The position numbers and the translations under genes were made by a program. A model generated the notes under the pieces. The model saw only the letters and a program-made list of their open reading frames with translations. It was not told the DNA's origin and searched no databases. 64,000 bases of DNA from Russula earlei (Eukaryota; Basidiomycota; Agaricomycetes; Russulales; Russulaceae), in contig JAGFNK010000011.1 in the NCBI GenBank assembly GCA_025769875.1, positions 248,001-312,000 on the forward strand, written 5' to 3'. Position 1 is the first letter of the stretch. Every line of letters begins with the position of its first letter. Below, one piece after another: positions 58,487 to 64,000 of this stretch.

Positions 58487-61121
58487 CTGCGCGTGCGTCC
58501 TTTCTCTCCTCTTCTGCGTTAAATACGCCCTTACTTTCTTTCTTCACTTCCTTATCTCCCTTCTCATCAAACCATGAACTCCCTCACATACCTTTCCCGC
58601 CAATTCGACGGGCTAGCTTCTTCACGTACCCCACCAAATACACCCACCCCAGGGTTCGCACTTTACCGGCCTCGACCGTCATCTTCCCCAGCAGACGATT
58701 TGGCGATGAACCACCGCACGACGGAGCACACAGCATGGTCCCTCCGGTCTCTCGTTGCCCCACCCCCTCCTCTACGCCATTCCCTTTCACTCCCTCTCGC
58801 GTACCCGTGCTCCGCCGTCGTCCCTCCATCCGATCTACCATCCGGGCGAAACCCCAGTCGACAAGCCAGACCTTGCTTCGCCGCCTCCTCTTTGTCCGTC
58901 TCCTCGAGCTCGTCTGGCATGCCCTCTGTACTGCCGCGGCCTCCCTCCGCGTGGACGACGTGTGGCACGGACGCAGGTTGACCCCACGCGGACTTCGCAT
59001 TCGACGTAGGAGCGCCGGCTCAGGGCAGGAACCTTCCGTGGACGAACGAGAGGGCATGGCTATGCTTTTCCCCGCGCATCAAGTCGTCCCCGAGCATGCG
59101 CTGTCCCTACTGGAGGCTGTGGCGACAATGGCGGTTTTGGCTCATCCCTTGACGAGGGCCGCCAACCCGTCTCTAGTCTCTCGTCGTATTACCACCGACC
59201 CACCAGCTCCGGGTGCGACCCTTTCCGATCGTTCCTCCTCTTTGGCCTGCCCGCCACCATCCCATACTTTCGTCGCATCCCCGATGCCCACGCCACCACC
59301 ATCATGCCCACAGTGCCGGCTTGCCGATCGCACCTCGGAAGACACCATTTCATTTACCCCAAGACCCTCGTCCTCGACCTCGACGAGACGCTGATCCACT
59401 CGACGTCCCGGCCTCTCCCAGCGGCAGGCATCCGAGGTCTGTTCGGTGCTCGTAGAGCAGCCTCGCACACGGTAGAGGTAGTCCTGGGCGGTCGCAGCGC
59501 GCTCTACCACGTATACAAGCGTCCGTTTGTGGGTTTTTTTCCTGCAAAAGGTGCGTGTGGCGAGTCTGTGCCTCTCTGTCTCCCGCTTGGAGCGGCATTG
59601 ACGATCGCACGACCGGCTTAGGTGTTGGCCCGGTATACGCTTGTGATTTTCACGGCCTCGATGCAGATTCTGCCATTAATTGGCTCGATGCCAGACAAGG
59701 CATCCTCAGACGGCGATTCCTTCGCAAGGTATGTTTCGCCCTGCATTATTGCTTCTCGGCTCTTGCGGGGGAAATGGGCGCTCTCCCATCCGATCTAGTC
59801 CTGCACCCAGATGCGGAATGAACGAGAGTGTGTCATTCGTTCTTCCCTAGCTGTTGGGCCAAATGAACCACAAAGGTCGTACACCCCCCACCCACCGCAA
59901 TGACTTTGATCTCGATCGCTTTCAGTCTCAAATATGCCAACTCACAAAAGGAAAAGTCCGCACAGATCCATCCAATAACATCAACATGGAACTCGGACCA
60001 CTCCAGCGAATTCTAACCTCGGCCCCCCATCCCTTTGTTTTTGACCTTCAGTCACCAACTGCTATCCCCTCGTCAATTTTCACGGTGGACCTGACTTGGC
60101 CGTTCTGACCCTATTCATCCCTCTCGATTCTCATCCTTAGGACCAAAACGCTCCATCGTTTGATACAATCCTGTCAATATTTACCAAAGACGATGACATT
60201 TAAGTCGAAAGACCATATATTCCACTGTTTGGCCTCGGCGAGAAGGGTGATATCAAACTTTGGGTCAGATATCCAAGAGGTGAAGTAGGAAGGTGGTTGC
60301 ATACCAAGCAGCCCGGGGATACCCATCGAAATTCGCGGTCCGTTGAAGACTTTCCCGTTCCAGACATCTCTTTGCAGATATCTGGAGGAACAGGGTTTTC
60401 GCCCTTCTATCAGTTGTTGTTTCACCATCTTCTCCACGGCGATGTCACCGCACGCACACGCTTCACACTTCTTCATGCGTCTCGTAGCCCGGCAGAGCTT
60501 CCACCTTTAACCCTTTTACAACCTCTGATCGACTTCGCCATTGCGCATTTTGAATACCTTCGCCTGGAGTTATTCGTAGATAGCGCATCTGGAGCGCCAT
60601 GACCTGAGAACGTCGCGAAACATCTGAAAGTCGGGAGAGTAGACAGATTCTCCATCGCACACGCTCTTGGAATCTCTGATGGGGCTCGGTCATGGTTTTC
60701 TCGGTTCACAAACTTCTGGACGAGGGAACAGCGAAATGTTGGGGACAACGATATCAGGAGGAAGAATGTACTTGTGCTGGTATGTGGGCCTGAGAGGTAT
60801 GTCCCTCGGAACTCGACCTCGGTCACATCCGCTGATGAGATACCAATATTCAGGATGGTAGCTGCCATTGCTGGCCCATACGGCAAGAATTACTCCCAGG
60901 GGAAGGTCGGCGGAGCTGGGATTCACGGCGGGGCAGGTCTGGAAACTCTGAAACAGGTTTTGTTACGTATTGTTCGTGCTGCTGAGATACACGAGCAGAG
61001 TACCTCTGACATCCCACACCCCTTCACTATATGGTATAACGTACGCCGCACTGCGGTCGTTCAAGAAAGGAATTTCCGAATGACAGACACGTGGTTGATG
61101 CACGTTTCTGCCGTTATCTAT
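58487..61121 (+). pseudogene. Chimeric pseudogene copy B (NEM1 + BCD1 + CBR-like fragments)
   Basis: Second copy of the unit at 37741-40455, same orientation and same junctions. Parts: NEM1-like about 58574-59826, BCD1 piece 59852-59970, CBR-like 60042-61121. It shares the base shift before DLDETLIHS, the IFTASMQ deletion, the TAG (60138-60140) and the TAA with copy A. Private changes include a ~59-bp deletion at about 59819 (removing the CLVDNSPICY segment) and a ~20-bp deletion near 59307. No target duplication was seen at either end. Confidence 0.85.
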
Positions 61122-62082
61122 ATCTAGCTAGGATCAGATCCACTGTACAGAAGATCGGGACAGGAGTAAAAACACGTACCAAATCGGAGAATGTGGGCAT
61201 GCACAAAAAGTCTCTTTGATTGACCAACCCCACCAGAGTTATTGTGGTGACGTGTCTCAGACCGACTGGGACAAAATCTAGGCCGTCTACGAGTCCCTGG
61301 GGCCGTTGATAAGGTGTGAATGATATCGATTCCGATAGTCTGAGGCCTGGTGAAGGGTAAGAGAAACCTCCGGAGCTCTCATCGCTGCATCAGTTGGACG
61401 TCATCCCCGAGCCCGAGTCTGTTCTCAAAGCGAGAAAGGGGTGCCAATGAATCTAAAACAAGTATAATACGGGAGCTGAGCGGTGGGTGCAGCATCGACT
61501 CGTGACATTGTTCCGCGCATGACTGCCCGCAAGCTGGTCCCTATGCCCTATTGAGCTGATCCCTATGCCCTGTTGAGAAGAGATGCCTGCAGGGACGTCC
61601 CACTCCAAGCGCTCAAACTCCGAGCTTCCACAGTTGCGTGGACCCGCGTAGGGAAATCAGACGCAGAGTTGGATCCCTGACTCCTGAAGTTCTTCTCGAC
61701 TGGCCCGGTCCGAGCACTTTCTCGAAAACCAGCCTATCAGACCTCGGTACCACGTAGAGGGGTGGCTCGAGACGTCGGAGATCAAGGGCGAGGCAAACCA
61801 GCGGCGTTAGAGTGGAACCATCGAGAGAGCCACTCTTTGAATCGAATTATCATAGATCTGGTCCGAAGGTCCTGCCACCTGTAGATGGATAAAGGAATGG
61901 AAGGTACCACGGGTCACAGAAATAAAATATGATCGCCTTCGGGCCGCAGCGGAGACAGTCGCGAGGCATTCCTGAAAATGATGACCTGCCTCGCCGCTGC
62001 CTCGCGGTGAGATTCTCCCCGCACATTCACGTTCTCTTTATCTTTCACCGTGACGACCACGATGCCCTTAATTTCCTCCTCC
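61122..62082. other. Intergenic spacer
   Basis: 961 bp with no convincing gene. It should hold the lactate-dehydrogenase promoter. CCCTATGCCCTRTTGAG is repeated in tandem (about 61540 and 61561). Confidence 0.45.
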
Positions 62083-64000
62083 ATGTTGCGCTACGGATGG
62101 GTATCACCTCTAATGCGCTCGCGAATCGCGCGCGCCCATGCCACAGCATCTTGTGCCCCTGTTGCGACAAACACGCGCGTGACCACACAAGACACGAGGA
62201 AATGGCACTGGATGGCCGTCTCTATGGGATTGATTGGCACGGTAATCGCATTCTTTCGTACCTCTACACATTGTTCATCGCGCTGCTTGGTGCTTGATGA
62301 ACATTACAAACGCGCTCCGGGCTCGATCACGCCTGGCCCGCAAGAGAGATGTCTGTAGCCATCACGACGGCACTGACATTGTCAACTGTCATCCAGACGC
62401 CGTTTCTATTCACCGCCAGCTCATAAGATTAAGTTCACAAAGTTTACTGACGCACCGCCACGGATAGGTCACGCATGGCGTTTCGCATTCACTTCGCCTT
62501 GATAGCCTAGATGTGAACGACCCGCAGATGATTACGCCCGGGGGTGCATCCGACGAGCTAAAAAGCTATGTGACTTACGCTGAGCTGCAGCATCACACGA
62601 GCCGGTCTTCACTGTGGGTGCTGATCAGTGGGATCGTGTATGACGTGACCTCGTTACTATCATCGCATCCCGGCGGGATCGGCCCGCTCTTCAAATACGC
62701 AGGGAAGGACGCGACGTGAGCACATCCCGTCCCCGTGTGGGTTTTTGAAACGTGCTGATGGATATTACGGCCATTCAGCAGGGCATTTGTGTCGATACAC
62801 CCACGCGATGCCCTTGACACACTGCCGCACTCAGCGTATATTGGACCCATCGACCCAATCACCGTTCCTCAAATATTCAGCGAGCCAACCGCCGAGGAGA
62901 ACCGCATTGCAAAGGCGAGAGCAGCGCTCCCACATCCACGAAGCGTCTTGAGCTTGTCGGAAATCGAGGTAAGGATAACTCTGCAGGTCAAGAGGCTCTC
63001 GCGGATGATCAGGTTATCCGTAGAGACTGGCAAAGGGTGTACTCAGCAAGAAGGCATGGGCCTACTATCGTTCAGCTGGCGACGATGAGATCAGTTGGGT
63101 TATGCGTGAATATCTTTTCAACCCCCCGTTTTAATGGATTGGTAGCGTTCTCGGAGAACCGCGAATCATTCACCCGTTTCTGGTTCTGTCCACGTGTGTG
63201 AGTGAACCCGGTCTCCTCCCATTTTTGCGAGACGTGATTGGCTGTTGTCGTCACAGGCTCAACAAAGTTTCCAATGTCACGACAGCCAGTACAATATTGG
63301 GAATGCCCTCTTCGTTACCTATCTTTATCGCACCGGCTGCCCTAGCACGCCTTGGGCATCCCGATGGGGAGATGAACCTAGTACGCGCGGCTGGCAGGTC
63401 CGGCATCCTCCAAGGCGTACGTCACGGGGTGAGTGCATAGGAAAGGAAGGGGCTTATTGAACTGCAACGTAGATCTCCAATAACGCGAGTTGCTCCGTGA
63501 TTGAGATCATGTCGGTCAAGCGGCCGAAGCAGCATCTGATCTTCCAATTGTATATGAACAAAGATCGTACCAAGACCGAAAAGGTTGTCCGAGGATTACA
63601 AAATGATGGATTCAGTGCAATCATGCTCACCGTAGACGCTGCGGTCCCCGGGAAACGTGAACTTGATCAGCGTACCCAAGGTGAATGGGAAGGTCCTGCG
63701 GCGAATGGGAAAGTGGAAAGTGAAAGCAAGGGAGTAGCACACGTGGGTAAATCACCCTGATGGCTGCGATAAGATACTGACCCGTTCAAACGGAACAAGT
63801 CCATAGGCGGATACCAAGACCCGGACGTGTGCTGTACGTACCGTGACGTCTTGAGGATAGATATGGAGAGATTGTTTCACAGGGAATGATATTCCTTGGA
63901 TTAGAAACCTGACCAAACTTCCACTTGTTATCAAGGGTATTCAATGCCTTGAGGTAGGTACACGTCATCGATAACGGGAAGCTTAAGGGAGGAAGCGATA
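62083..64000 (+). CDS. CYB2: Cytochrome b2-type L-lactate dehydrogenase (heme b5 + FMN domain), 3' partial
   Basis: Well-supported exons: 62468-62715, 62782-62968, 63024-63093, 63146-63197, 63257-63416 and 63473 to about 63680, with further coding to the window end. The b5 domain has LWVLISGIVYDVTSLLSSHP and GG. The FMN-dependent dehydrogenase shows VLSKKAWAYYRSAGDDE, NKVSNVTTASTILGM, LPIFIAPAALARLGHPDGE, LIFQLYMNKDRTKT, MLTVDAAVPGKRE and NDIPWIRNLTKLPLVIKGI. A putative first exon from ATG 62083 (MLRYGWVSPLMRSRIARA, then WHWMAVSMGLIGTVIAFF) looks like a presequence plus inner-membrane anchor; its splice to 62468 is not resolved. Known role: lactate oxidation with electrons to cytochrome c in the intermembrane space. 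Confidence 0.88.

Noticed and set aside
61929..62297. A 122-codon frame starting MIAFGPQRRQS
   Set aside because: A different frame of the same DNA gives a presequence-plus-anchor that suits the cytochrome b2 gene better.
1..64000. tRNA, rRNA, CRISPR or prokaryotic-style operon features
   Set aside because: No A/B-box pair with a cloverleaf, no rRNA-like tract and no regular short spacer array was seen by eye. A tRNAscan or Infernal run would be decisive.

Overview
The window is nuclear DNA of a filamentous basidiomycete, most likely Agaricomycotina. The genes carry many phase-disrupting GT-AG introns, mostly 47-75 nt. Gene spacing is tight with divergent and convergent pairs. The protein families read as fungal orthologues: RIM15, SCH9, DRE2, BCD1, MED18, RPC1, GPATCH1 and a Crinkler-like kinase. 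I worked from sequence alone. Exon borders come from splice consensus plus reading-frame arithmetic, and family names come from recognised motifs.

Region 1 (1-29.9 kb) is gene-dense host DNA. In order it holds: the 3' part of a RIM15-type kinase/response regulator; a UIM-containing protein of unknown function; an AIM32/sucrase-ferredoxin-like protein; an SCH9-like AGC kinase; a Tim17/22/23-like membrane protein; a forkhead factor; DRE2 (cytosolic Fe-S assembly); BCD1 (box C/D snoRNP assembly); a divergent MED18/RPC1 pair (Mediator subunit and RNA polymerase III largest subunit); an RNPS1-like splicing factor; and a divergent C2H2 factor/cytochrome-b5-reductase-like pair. RIM15 and SCH9 lie within 10 kb of each other and are known in yeast as opposing arms of nutrient signalling.

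Region 2 (30.0-51.8 kb) is a nested repeat district. It holds a 563-bp MITE with TAA duplications, a 907-bp poly(A) retroposon with a 15-bp duplication, a 2.6-kb TIR element with TA duplications, foldback hairpins, a disrupted Crinkler-like/kinase gene, a chimeric three-gene pseudogene (copy A), a ~155-bp tandem repeat, a decayed Ty1/copia element with an 829-bp solo LTR inside its 5' LTR, a decayed MULE, and a ~635-bp palindrome. The palindrome is an inverted duplication of the 5' end of GPATCH1. Two copies of an older dispersed repeat supply empty sites that date several insertions.

Region 3 (51.6-64 kb) returns to host genes: GPATCH1, a small conserved membrane-anchored protein, an SLC35F-type transporter, chimeric pseudogene copy B, and a cytochrome b2-type lactate dehydrogenase that runs off the end.

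The main novelty candidates are four. First, the duplicated NEM1-BCD1-CBR chimera: two of its donor genes are in this same window, and its 3' flank preserves pre-insertion sites for the MITE and the retroposon. Second, the GPATCH1 palindrome. Third, a nearly exclusive TGA-at-arginine stop pattern in both large transposons, as expected from CpG deamination. Fourth, several single-base frameshifts in otherwise intact conserved genes, which look like assembly indels. I found no tRNA, rRNA or CRISPR array.
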